A DNA stretch of 64,000 nucleotides from the NCBI RefSeq assembly GCF_001686925.1, contig NZ_LVEN01000019.1:1-64000 (forward strand), given 5' to 3'. The DNA is from Flavobacterium piscis. Lineage in GTDB: Bacteria > Bacteroidota > Bacteroidia > Flavobacteriales > Flavobacteriaceae. A program made the translations under genes and the position numbers. A model generated the notes under the pieces. It was not told the DNA's origin. It made no database searches and was given only the letters and a program-made list of their open reading frames with translations. Positions 8,719-16,455 of this stretch are shown in pieces (position 1 is the first letter of the stretch; the number at the start of each line of letters is the position of its first letter).

Positions 8719-9969
8719 TTAATACCAGCGCTTTTTATTTTGCTTAGAAGCGTTTGATTTTCTTGATTTATGGGCGCCACCGCTTCGGTTAGAATTTTTG
8801 GGTTTTTCTTCTGTTGCTTCAGGACTTCCCGCGTGCCATTGATAAGGATGATCCGTAATCGTTTTTACGTCTACTTTTATCAATTTCTGAATGTCTTTCC
8901 AGTAACCATGTTCGTCTTTACTGCAAAACGAAATTGCAACTCCTCCGTTTCCGGCACGTCCAGTACGTCCAATTCTATGTACGTAGGTTTCAGGAATATT
9001 AGGTAAATCAAAGTTAATTACAAAAGGCAATTGGTCAATATCAATTCCTCTTGCGGCAATATCTGTCGCAACAAGAACACCTACTTCTTTGTTTTTAAAA
9101 GCATCTAAAACACGTTGTCTTGCATTTTGCGATTTATCACCGTGAATGGCTTCGGCAGGGATATCTTTTTTGCGCAATGCTTTTACCACATTATCAGCTC
9201 CGTGTTTGGTTCTTGAAAAAACCAATACGTTTGATAAATCTTCGTTTTTTATAAGATGATATAGTAGATTTCTTTTTTCTGTTTTCTCCACAAAATAAAC
9301 ACGCTGTTCTACATTTTCTGCTGTAGATGAAACCGGAGAAACTTCTACTTTTGCAGGATCTTGCAAAAACATCTCGGCCAATTCACGAATAGCAATAGGC
9401 ATTGTTGCAGAAAATAATAAAGTCTGACGGTTTTTTGGAGTTAGTTTTACAATTTTCTTTACATCATTTATAAAGCCCATGTCCAGCATCTGATCTGCTT
9501 CGTCAAGAACTAAAGTGTGTAAATGATCCAGGTCAAGAAAACCTTGTTTTTGTAAATCCAGCAATCTTCCCGGTGTTGCCACCAAAATGTCAACTCCGTT
9601 TTTTAGTGTGTCAACCTGAGGATTTTGCGAAACTCCGCCAAAAATTGTCAATTGCGTCAGGTTGGTATATTTGGCATAAGTATCAAAACTTTGTCCAATC
9701 TGAACTGCTAATTCACGTGTTGGGGTAACTATTAAGGCACGAATTACTTTGGCTTTTTTTGATGAACCTACAATTCGGTGTAATTGATGTATGATTGGGA
9801 TTGCAAATGCAGCGGTTTTTCCTGTACCGGTTTGGGCACAACCAATTAAATCCCTTCCTGCCAAAACAATCGGAATAGATTGTTCCTGGATAGGAGTAGG
9901 GTTTAGGTAGCCTTCTTCAAATACGGCTTTTTGTATACTTTTTGAAAGTGATAAATCTTCGAATAACAT
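8719..9969 (-). CDS. rhlE: DEAD-box ATP-dependent RNA helicase, RhlE type
   Basis: A 416-residue DEAD-box helicase. Motifs are in order: a Q-motif region PTPIQEQSIP (~24-34), Walker A AQTGTGKT (45-52), PTRELA, TPGRLLDL, DEAD in VLDEADQMLD (~156), SAT (~188), the C-terminal HRIGRTGR (~331) and a basic tail rich in Ser/Lys/Arg. Family members unwind short RNA duplexes during ribosome assembly, RNA decay or cold adaptation in the cytoplasm. The RhlE subgroup is a best guess from overall pattern. A TAnnTTTG box on the minus strand lies at 10014-10021. It converges with the hybrid kinase gene across a shared terminator. Confidence 0.92.
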   Translation of the reverse strand: MLFEDLSLSKSIQKAVFEEGYLNPTPIQEQSIPIVLAGRDLIGCAQTGTGKTAAFAIPIIHQLHRIVGSSKKAKVIRALIVTPTRELAVQIGQSFDTYAKYTNLTQLTIFGGVSQNPQVDTLKNGVDILVATPGRLLDLQKQGFLDLDHLHTLVLDEADQMLDMGFINDVKKIVKLTPKNRQTLLFSATMPIAIRELAEMFLQDPAKVEVSPVSSTAENVEQRVYFVEKTEKRNLLYHLIKNEDLSNVLVFSRTKHGADNVVKALRKKDIPAEAIHGDKSQNARQRVLDAFKNKEVGVLVATDIAARGIDIDQLPFVINFDLPNIPETYVHRIGRTGRAGNGGVAISFCSKDEHGYWKDIQKLIKVDVKTITDHPYQWHAGSPEATEEKPKNSNRSGGAHKSRKSNASKQNKKRWY

Positions 9970-10013
9970 ATCTTAGGTGTTAAGAATTTAGTTTTAAGTA
10001 CTAAAATTCTGTG

Positions 10014-10021
10014 CAAAGATA
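10014..10021 (-). promoter_or_regulatory. -7 promoter box of rhlE
   Basis: On the minus strand this reads TATCTTTG, matching TAnnTTTG, 44 bases before the start codon. No TTG at the normal spacing is seen. Confidence 0.4.
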
Positions 10022-10092
10022 GGTTTATTCGACCAATCGTTTATTTGATTCTTGTTTTATTTGGCAAATGAACTCATTTTCAGTAAGTCATC

Positions 10093-11139
10093 TTATAATA
10101 AAGTATGCTTTTCGTTGTTGGCTTTGATGAAATCCGTAACTAAATAACCAATTAATTTTCCAATTAAATTATTGTTGGGAGAATCGGCAAGATCGGGCGC
10201 TCCTTCGCAAATATGCAAGTAAGCAGCATTTCTGTGCTGTCCGAAAAAGGAAATGAACTGACGTAATTCTTCGACCGAAAATCCGCTAATTGTCATCGCG
10301 CTGCTGGCAATGTTAGGAATCGCGTCCAAATCGATTTCGATACCAAAAGCATCTGTTTTGATAAATTCTAATGCCAACGCCATCTCTCTGTCAAAATCTT
10401 TTTCTTTACGAATATTTACACTGTCGTAAGTATTATAACGAACGCGGTCTTCTAATTTTTTAATAATGTCTAAAACACTTTTTGAAGTATAGTTTTCGTG
10501 TAAACCAAAAATGAAATATTTTTTTAAGAAGCCTTCTTCGTAAGCATAAGAAAATCCATTTCCGCTATGGCGGCCTTCCAGGATCCTAAAATCAGAATGG
10601 GCATCAAAATTAATAGCATTTATAGGTTTTCCTTTGGCTAAAGCCGAACCTTTTATATTTCCGTAAGCATTATTATGACCTCCGCCAATGATAATTGGAG
10701 TTTTCCCTGCTTTGATAATTGTAAAAATAATGTGCGAAACTTCTTTGTCTACTTTTTCAACCAGCTGACTTAATTTTGAGCGATCGTCAATATCGTTAAA
10801 ATCCAAATTTTCAACATCGCGCATTTCTTCCGCGACATTAATATGTCCTAAAATAATAATCTGGCTGCCTTTAGAAAAACGATTGTGCTGTATATTGGCA
10901 ATACTTTTTATAGCACTTTCCCAGGCCGATGCTGCGCCAGGCCTGCCGTAATTGGCACGCACGCCAATATCTTCAGGAATTCCCAACAGTACATATTTAG
11001 CTTCGCTTTCTTTTAGAAAATTGATTTTATCAACTCCTTTTGGAATGATAATCATCTTTTCTCCAAACTTTATTTCACCACTTCGATGATTTGTGACTTT
11101 TGCTAAATCATTGATAGTAAACGGGACTAATTTCTCCAT
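10093..11139 (-). CDS. hutG: formimidoylglutamase (arginase/ureohydrolase family)
   Basis: A 348-residue ureohydrolase-fold protein. The manganese-ligand motifs are visible as GGGHNNAYG, NFDAHSDFR and EIDLDAIP. In Bacteroidetes this variant is annotated as formimidoylglutamase, which splits N-formimidoyl-L-glutamate to glutamate and formamide at the end of histidine degradation. Finding imidazolonepropionase about 1.2 kb away supports this, although the two are separated by a plus-strand coiled-coil gene. hutH and hutU are not in the window. Arginase or agmatinase activity is a less likely alternative. Confidence 0.8.
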   Translation of the reverse strand: MEKLVPFTINDLAKVTNHRSGEIKFGEKMIIIPKGVDKINFLKESEAKYVLLGIPEDIGVRANYGRPGAASAWESAIKSIANIQHNRFSKGSQIIILGHINVAEEMRDVENLDFNDIDDRSKLSQLVEKVDKEVSHIIFTIIKAGKTPIIIGGGHNNAYGNIKGSALAKGKPINAINFDAHSDFRILEGRHSGNGFSYAYEEGFLKKYFIFGLHENYTSKSVLDIIKKLEDRVRYNTYDSVNIRKEKDFDREMALALEFIKTDAFGIEIDLDAIPNIASSAMTISGFSVEELRQFISFFGQHRNAAYLHICEGAPDLADSPNNNLIGKLIGYLVTDFIKANNEKHTLL

Positions 11140-11206
11140 GAAAAAAATTTATTTTCCAAAAATAATATAATTGTAGTAACTTACGTTATAACCTTATATT
11201 AATTCT

Positions 11207-11214
11207 TAAATTTG
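11207..11214 (+). promoter_or_regulatory. -7 promoter box of the coiled-coil gene
   Basis: TAAATTTG fits TAnnTTTG, 22 bases before the ATG at 11237. A TTA rather than TTG lies at about the -33 position. Confidence 0.45.
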
Positions 11215-11236
11215 TTTTAAAGAAAATTATTTAAAT

Positions 11237-12115
11237 ATGGAAAACCCAAAGAAAAACAACTCAAGTCTAAAAGCGGTAATCGCAGTTTTAGCAGTCCTAC
11301 TAATTGGTAGCTTAGTGTATATTTTTAAATTGTCGTCAGATTCAGATGTAACAAAAACTGAACTTACAACAACATTAACAGAGAAAGAATCTGTAATGAA
11401 AGATCTGCAGGAGTTAAAAACAACTTATGATGCTGCAATCGCTGAAAACACTTCTATGTCTGATGAATTAATTCAGGAAAGAGATAAAGTAGTAGCCTTG
11501 ATGGATGATTTAAATAAATCAAAAGGTGATGTATCTAAATTTAGATCTCAGGTTCAGGCAATGCAAGGTAAAATGAAAACTTTAGTTGCTGAAAACGATG
11601 AGCTAAAAAAGCAAAATGGTGTTTTAACAACTCAAAGAGACAGTACAATTGTAGTTTTAGGTGAATCTAAAAAATATAATGAAGTACTTGTAGGTCAAAA
11701 CGAAGAATTGGCTAAGACTGTTGAAAAAGGGGCTAAATTATCAATCTTGAATACTAAAACTTCTGCTTATAAATTAAGAAGTTCTGGAAAACAAATTGAA
11801 ACTGATAAAGCAAGCCGTGCTGATGTTTTAAAAATTAGTTTTACTGTAGCTGAAAACCAAATCGCTAAATCTGGTGATAAAACGTATTATGTACAAGTTA
11901 TCGATTCTAAAAACAATGTTTTAGGAGATAAGAAAACAGAAAGTTTTGGTGATAATACTTTAACTTATAGTTTTAAAACTACTGTTAAGTACGAAAACAA
12001 AACAGTTAACGTAAGTGAAGATTTACCAGGTAAAGATTTTGCTAAGGGAGCTTATTTTATCAATGTTTTTGATAATGATGAATTAGTTTCTAAAACTAGT
12101 TTTAACTTAAGATAA
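11237..12115 (+). CDS. membrane-anchored coiled-coil protein, function unknown
   Basis: A 292-residue protein with a short Lys-rich N-terminus, one membrane helix (~13-30; AVIAVLAVLLIGSLVYIF) and a long coiled coil (~35-170, rich in Glu/Lys/Gln heptads). The C-terminal ~110 residues are a beta-rich domain (VLKISFTVAENQIAKSGDKTYYVQV...). The topology suggests an inner-membrane anchor with the coiled coil outside. I do not recognise a named family; similar proteins are common and unnamed in Flavobacteria. It has its own -7 box and a strong terminator (12154-12185), so it is monocistronic. It lies between hutG and hutI, but nothing in it suggests a role in histidine use. Confidence 0.75.
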   Translation: MENPKKNNSSLKAVIAVLAVLLIGSLVYIFKLSSDSDVTKTELTTTLTEKESVMKDLQELKTTYDAAIAENTSMSDELIQERDKVVALMDDLNKSKGDVSKFRSQVQAMQGKMKTLVAENDELKKQNGVLTTQRDSTIVVLGESKKYNEVLVGQNEELAKTVEKGAKLSILNTKTSAYKLRSSGKQIETDKASRADVLKISFTVAENQIAKSGDKTYYVQVIDSKNNVLGDKKTESFGDNTLTYSFKTTVKYENKTVNVSEDLPGKDFAKGAYFINVFDNDELVSKTSFNLR

Positions 12116-12153
12116 TACAATTATCGCTTAGGTAATAATACCACTAAAATATT

Positions 12154-12185
12154 AAAGGTCTGTGAAGTTTCACAGACCTTTTTTT
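12154..12185 (+). terminator. terminator after the coiled-coil gene
   Basis: An 11-12 bp perfect stem, AAGGTCTGTGA with TCACAGACCTT (12155-12165 and 12170-12180), with a tetraloop and a T-run. Confidence 0.9.
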
Positions 12186-12252
12186 ATGGGATAAAGTTGG
12201 TTGTTTTTGATAAAAAGAAGAATAGATTCTAACGGAACTATTATTTTTTTTT

Positions 12253-12315
12253 ACCATTAAGAGATTAAGAAAAATAAAGTTTTTACAGCTTAATGAAACT
12301 TAATCTCTTAATGGT
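12253..12315. repeat. ACCATTAAG...CTTAATGGT inverted repeat
   Basis: A perfect 17-bp inverted repeat (12253-12269 and 12299-12315) with a 29-base centre, in the gap between convergent genes. It resembles in layout the ACCATATAAG...CTTATATGGT element at 44783-44950. Confidence 0.7.
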
Positions 12316-12363
12316 TCAAAAATAAAAGCTTGATTTCTGGCTTCTTTTTCTTCAGTTTTTATT

Positions 12364-13602
12364 TTATCCTAAAATTTCACCTTCGATAAAAACACTTTCT
12401 ATTAGATTGCTGCCAAAAGCGTATGGAATCTGGTAGTATGATGAAATAGGTTTTGTGAGGATCAAATTGGCTTTTTTGCCTTTGGTAATACTTCCGTGAG
12501 TTTCTGAAATTCCCATTGCATACGCGCCGTTTATAGTTGCTGCATTTATGGCTTCTTCAGGGGTCATTTTCATTTTGATACAGGCTGTTGCCACCACAAA
12601 ATTCATATTTCCGGACGGAGTAGAACCTGGATTGAAATCGGTTGCTAAGGCTAATGGAAGCCCGGCTTTAATCATTTCTCTTGCTGGTGTGTAAGGAATA
12701 CTTAAAAAATACGAACATGATGGTAATGCGACAGGCATCGTTTCCGTGTTTTTTAAAGCTTCGATATCTTCGGGGTTCATAATTTCAAGATGATCTACAG
12801 AAACGGCTTTAAATTTAATTCCGGCTTGTATTCCGCCAATAGAATTGAATTGATTGACGTGAATTTTTGGCTTTAAGCCAAATTGAATTCCCGCCTGCAT
12901 AATTTTCTCTGTTTCTTCTACAGAAAAGTAACCTGTTTCGCAGAAGACATCAACATAATCCGCTAATTTATTTTGGGCAATTTCGGGCAGCATTTTGGTG
13001 ATGATTTCATCTATATAACCCGCTTTATTGTCTTTATAGTGTAAAGGAAAAGCATGTGCGCCAAGAAAAGTGGCTTTTATTTCGATGGGATAATTCTCTG
13101 CCAGTTTTTTAATAACGCGAAGCATTTTGAGTTCTCCTTCAATAGTTAAGCCATATCCGGATTTTATTTCTACAGCTCCTGTTCCTAAATGCATGACTTC
13201 TTCTAATCGAATTCTTGACTGCTCGTAAATTTCTTCTTCTGTAGTTTCGTTGAGTTTCTTGGCCGAATTTAGAATCCCGCCTCCACGATTCGCGATTTCT
13301 TCATACGTAAATCCGTTAATGCGGTCTACGAATTCCTGTTCGCGATTTCCTGCATATACAATATGAGTGTGGCTGTCGCACCATGTTGGAAGTACAACCC
13401 GGCCTTTAGCATCAATTACCTTATCTGCTTTGATTTCAGGAACATTATCCATTGCACCAAAATCCTCAATTACATTATCTTTTATAAGTAAAAAAGCATT
13501 TTTTATGGTAGGAAGAATAGCCATTTCTGCACCCGAAACTTTAGAAATTGAAGTTTCACGAACCTGAAGCAGTTCTTGTATGTTGGTAATTAATGTCGTC
13601 AT
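12364..13602 (-). CDS. hutI: imidazolonepropionase
   Basis: A 412-residue amidohydrolase that opens 4-imidazolone-5-propanoate to N-formimidoyl-L-glutamate in histidine degradation. The metal-binding HTH is in CDSHTHIVYAGNREQEF, and the later motifs KSGYGLT, HVNQF and ATDFNPGS are typical of HutI. The ATG at 13602 (MTTLIT) is preferred; an in-frame ATG eight codons upstream is possible but lies in a hairpin repeat. Its product is the substrate of the nearby HutG. The coding strand is shared with hutG but they are not contiguous. The length and motifs look intact. Confidence 0.94.
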   Translation of the reverse strand: MTTLITNIQELLQVRETSISKVSGAEMAILPTIKNAFLLIKDNVIEDFGAMDNVPEIKADKVIDAKGRVVLPTWCDSHTHIVYAGNREQEFVDRINGFTYEEIANRGGGILNSAKKLNETTEEEIYEQSRIRLEEVMHLGTGAVEIKSGYGLTIEGELKMLRVIKKLAENYPIEIKATFLGAHAFPLHYKDNKAGYIDEIITKMLPEIAQNKLADYVDVFCETGYFSVEETEKIMQAGIQFGLKPKIHVNQFNSIGGIQAGIKFKAVSVDHLEIMNPEDIEALKNTETMPVALPSCSYFLSIPYTPAREMIKAGLPLALATDFNPGSTPSGNMNFVVATACIKMKMTPEEAINAATINGAYAMGISETHGSITKGKKANLILTKPISSYYQIPYAFGSNLIESVFIEGEILG

Positions 13603-13617
13603 TATTGATATTGTTTT

Positions 13618-13677
13618 AAAACACAAATTTCACAAATTATCACGAACTAATCCGTGAAATCTGTGAAATTCGTGTTT
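13618..13677. repeat. imperfect inverted repeat between hutI and the cyclotransferase gene
   Basis: AAACACAAATTTCACA on the left and TGTGAAATTCGTGTTT on the right pair with one mismatch, around an ATCACGAACTAATCCGTGA centre. It may end transcription of the minus-strand cyclotransferase gene upstream, or be a copy of the terminator-like family seen at 8659-8700. Confidence 0.6.
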
Positions 13678-13698
13678 AATATTGAATTTATTTTTAGT

Positions 13699-14754
13699 TT
13701 ATTCGGAAACCGTTATTTCGAACATTTTGCTCCAGTTTTTCCCTGTTACGAAAATAGTTTTAGTTTTAGGATTGTAAGCAATTCCGTTTAAAACATCATC
13801 TTTGGTAATTTTGTCATCCATAAATTTTCTCAAACCAGACATGTCTAGAATTCCCTCAACGGCTCCAGATGTTGGGTTTACGACAGCAATAGCGTCTTTA
13901 AACCATACATTGGTATAGATTTTTCCGTTAATCCATTCCAGCTCATTGATCGCTTTAATTTTTGAAGTTCCTGAGTACACATTTATGTAATCTACCATTT
14001 TTTGAGTTGCAGGATCCATTTTCCAGATTTTCTCTGTTTTATCGGTTTGGTAAATGTATTTTCCGTCATTGGTCATTCCCCATCCTTCAATATCTTTTTC
14101 GTAAGCAAAGGTTTTTTCCAGTTTTAAAGTATTAGCATCATAGATAAAACCAGTTTTGTTTTGCCATGTTAACTGAAATAATTTTCCATTGATAAAAGTA
14201 ATGCCTTCACCAAAATATTTTTTATCAAGATCAATTTGTTTGTAAATTTTTCCTGTTTTGTAATCGTACTTTCTTAAATATGATGCGCCCTCCTGACCGG
14301 TACTTTCGTATAAAGTATCTTTGTAAAACTCTAAACCTTCTGTGAAAGAAAGTGTGTCATGAGCGTAAGTATTTACGACTTTATATTTTAATGGTTTAGG
14401 TTCAACGTTAGAAACTAATTCGATTCTTTTGGTAGCATCAGAAGAATCAGATCCAAAATAAACCGTTGCTTTTAGGTATTGATATCCTAATTTTTGATCT
14501 TTTAAGGGGAAATTAAATTTTGAAGCTCCTTTTGTACTTCCCACTTTTTTATCACTAACAAAGTAAACAATGCTATCGATTTCTTTCGATTTTGGGTTTA
14601 AAATTCCAATAGAAATGGCATTATCTTGTGTAAAATGTGCCGGAAAAGCAGAATCATCAATATTAAATAAAGAATTTTCACCTTTATTTTTATCTCCACA
14701 TCCAATTAATGTGATTCCTAATAAAATGACAGCTAGGAAGTTATAATTTTTCAT
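13699..14754 (-). CDS. glutaminyl-peptide cyclotransferase, lipoprotein
   Basis: A 351-residue protein with a lipoprotein signal (ILLGITLIGC, Cys near residue 20). An Ig-like segment (~25-115) is followed by a beta-propeller glutamine cyclotransferase domain (~125-350). Marks include TEGLEFYKDTLYESTG, GEGITFINGKLFQLTW, GWGMTNDGKYIYQTD, INELEWINGKIYTNVW and LNGIAYNPKTKTIFVTGK. This plant-type (non-zinc) family turns N-terminal Gln into pyroglutamate. It probably acts on exported proteins at the periplasmic face; T9SS-exported proteins of Bacteroidetes often start with Gln after signal cleavage. Genes on either side seem unrelated. Confidence 0.85.
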   Translation of the reverse strand: MKNYNFLAVILLGITLIGCGDKNKGENSLFNIDDSAFPAHFTQDNAISIGILNPKSKEIDSIVYFVSDKKVGSTKGASKFNFPLKDQKLGYQYLKATVYFGSDSSDATKRIELVSNVEPKPLKYKVVNTYAHDTLSFTEGLEFYKDTLYESTGQEGASYLRKYDYKTGKIYKQIDLDKKYFGEGITFINGKLFQLTWQNKTGFIYDANTLKLEKTFAYEKDIEGWGMTNDGKYIYQTDKTEKIWKMDPATQKMVDYINVYSGTSKIKAINELEWINGKIYTNVWFKDAIAVVNPTSGAVEGILDMSGLRKFMDDKITKDDVLNGIAYNPKTKTIFVTGKNWSKMFEITVSE

Positions 14755-14809
14755 AGTTTAAAATTTGAATAAGCCAATATACGATGATATTTTTATAGCA
14801 ACAAAGGTC

Positions 14810-14839
14810 TTGCAAAAATATAAAAAGATTGTATATTTG
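14810..14839 (+). promoter_or_regulatory. promoter of the SRP RNA gene
   Basis: TTG (14810-14812), a 19-base spacer, then TATATTTG (14832-14839). This is an exact fit to the Bacteroidetes -33/-7 promoter TTG-N17-23-TAnnTTTG. The RNA begins about five bases downstream. Confidence 0.88.
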
Positions 14840-14843
14840 CACC

Positions 14844-14936
14844 GGCAAGTCCTACACGACCAGCTCCTGCAGACTCCCCCAGGATGGGAACATAGCAAGG
14901 GTACGTGGTTGAGCGGTGCGATGTAGGTCGCTTGCC
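14844..14936 (+). ncRNA. ffs: signal recognition particle RNA, small bacterial type
   Basis: The terminal stem GGCAAG (14844-14849) pairs with CTTGCC (14931-14936), followed by TCCTACA with TGTAGG. The apical part has the SRP domain IV features: CCAGG..., GGAA and AGCAAGGG. The order matches Bacteroidetes 4.5S-like RNAs, such as CGACCAGCTCCTGCA before the loop and GTGGTTGAGCGGTGCG after it. The RNA binds Ffh and helps target membrane and secreted proteins. It has its own consensus promoter and a hairpin terminator just downstream. Confidence 0.92.
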
Positions 14937-14946
14937 ATTTTTTTAT

Positions 14947-14972
14947 TCCCGATGTTTCGGGATTTTTTTTTA
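14947..14972 (+). terminator. terminator of the SRP RNA gene
   Basis: TCCCGA (14947-14952) and TCGGGA (14957-14962), separated by TGTT, followed by a T-run to 14972. Confidence 0.88.
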
Positions 14973-15109
14973 TAATTAAATCAAATTTAGTCTTCCTTAT
15001 GGAGGATTTTTTTATTTTTGGTACTTCGTAAGTTAAAAGTTATTTGTTGAATGTTACAATTTTAACAGATTTACCTGAACTTAATAAGGGATCAAATGGA
15101 AAAGCTGTC

Positions 15110-15310
15110 GAATTTAACCGCAAGGAGTACGAAGATTTAACCGCAAAGAGCGCAAAGTTTTTTTTTGTTTTTTGTTATGCTAAGTTTTATGAAAAGGAAA
15201 AGTTCGCAAAGCTTTGTGAATAACTTTGCGACTTCGCGGCTTTGCGAGATTAAAAAATATTTAACCGCAAAGAGCGCAAAGCTTTGTGTGTTTAGATTGT
15301 GTAAACACAA
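15110..15310. repeat. dispersed CGCAAAG repeat cluster
   Basis: Repeated words AACCGCAAAGAGCGCAAAG (15140-15160 and 15260-15280), CGCAAAGCTTTGTG and complements CTTTGCGACTTCGCGG form several overlapping hairpins. They are related to the element at 1947-2086. The rest of the gap 14973-15415 has no convincing gene; a spurious minus-strand frame through the repeats has low-complexity content. Confidence 0.75.
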
Positions 15311-15415
15311 CTTAAATCTTAGTGAACTCTGCGAATAACCTTCGTGTTCTCTGTGTTTTTTAAAAAAAATAATGATCTCGCATAACTTATAATTCAAAAC
15401 TCATAACTTTTCAAA

Positions 15416-16219
15416 ATGAATAAAGTCGTTTTAATTACCGGAGGATCCTCAGGGATTGGAAAATCTATTGGAGAATTTTTGCAAAAAAAAGGTTTTGTGG
15501 TCTACGGAACGAGCAGAAATCCTGAAAAAGTACTGAATTCAGTTTTTCCACTGGTTGCATTGGATGTTCGCAATGCTGAATCTATAAAATCAGCAGTAAA
15601 TAAAATTATTGCCAATTCAGGTCGTTTAGATGTGGTGATTAATAATGCCGGTGTTGGAATTACGGGGCCTCTGGAAGAAATTCCTACCGAGGAAATCAAG
15701 AATAATTTTGAAACCAATTTTTTTGGTCCTATTGAAGTAATGAAAGCTGTTTTGCCGCAAATGCGTGAACAAAAATCTGGTTTAATTATTAATATTACTT
15801 CTATTGCCGGTTATATGGGACTGCCTTACCGCAGTGTTTATTCCGCATCAAAAGGAGCTTTGGAATTGATTACTGAAGCTTTGCGAATGGAAGTAAAGTC
15901 ATTTGGTATTGAGATTACAAATGTTGCACCCGGAGATTTTGCAACTAATATTGCATCCGGACGTTATCATGCGCCCGTTATAATGGGTTCTGCTTACGAA
16001 AAAGTATATGGAGAAACGCTTGCGACAATGAACGAACATGTTGATGCAGGTAGCAATCCTAATGAAATGGCTGAAGCGGTTTATAAAATTATGCAGCAAA
16101 AAAAGCCAAACGTACATTATAAAGTAGGCGCTTTTATGCAGAAGTTTTCGATTGTTTTAAAACGAGCACTTCCGGATAAAGTGTATGAAAAAATGTTAAT
16201 GAATCATTATAAACTATAA
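15416..16219 (+). CDS. short-chain dehydrogenase/reductase (classical SDR)
   Basis: A 267-residue classical SDR. The cofactor motif TGGSSGIGKSIG is at residues 8-19, NNAG is near 80-83, and the catalytic Ser (NITSIAG) and YxxxK (YSASK) follow. It probably oxidises or reduces a carbonyl/alcohol with NAD(P)H in the cytoplasm; the substrate cannot be told from sequence. The C-terminal region (FSIVLKRALPDKVYEKMLMNHY) resembles SDRs annotated as oxidoreductases of unknown substrate. The stop is four bases before the next small gene, so the two are surely co-transcribed. Confidence 0.88.
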   Translation: MNKVVLITGGSSGIGKSIGEFLQKKGFVVYGTSRNPEKVLNSVFPLVALDVRNAESIKSAVNKIIANSGRLDVVINNAGVGITGPLEEIPTEEIKNNFETNFFGPIEVMKAVLPQMREQKSGLIINITSIAGYMGLPYRSVYSASKGALELITEALRMEVKSFGIEITNVAPGDFATNIASGRYHAPVIMGSAYEKVYGETLATMNEHVDAGSNPNEMAEAVYKIMQQKKPNVHYKVGAFMQKFSIVLKRALPDKVYEKMLMNHYKL

Positions 16220-16223
16220 AAAG

Positions 16224-16424
16224 ATGGAAAAAATAGCAGAATATTTGCCAGCTCTATTTGGTGTTTTAATATTGGTTGTCGTATGGTCGCTTATTCGAAA
16301 ATTAATGGGTTCATTGAGTGATAAAATCAATAACGCTGAAATTCATAAAGAAGATACTCTAAAAGTTCTCGAAGAAATCAGAGATGAATTGAAACAATTG
16401 AATAGAAAAAATTCTGTTCAATAA
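16224..16424 (+). CDS. small single-pass membrane protein
   Basis: A 66-residue protein with one membrane helix (~8-25; LPALFGVLILVVVWSLI) followed by an amphipathic, charged helix likely to form a coiled coil (~33-62). It starts four bases after the SDR gene, so it is probably translated from the same mRNA. No known family is recognised. The reading frame has good codon use for the genome and a natural stop, so it is likely real. Function unknown. Confidence 0.7.
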   Translation: MEKIAEYLPALFGVLILVVVWSLIRKLMGSLSDKINNAEIHKEDTLKVLEEIRDELKQLNRKNSVQ

Positions 16425-16455
16425 ACTATACAAAAAATAGGAGCAAATTTTTGTG

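Noticed and set aside
15137..15397. 86-codon minus-strand frame in the SRP-SDR gap
   Set aside because: It is built of the CGCAAAG repeat words, with no start context; it is repeat-derived.
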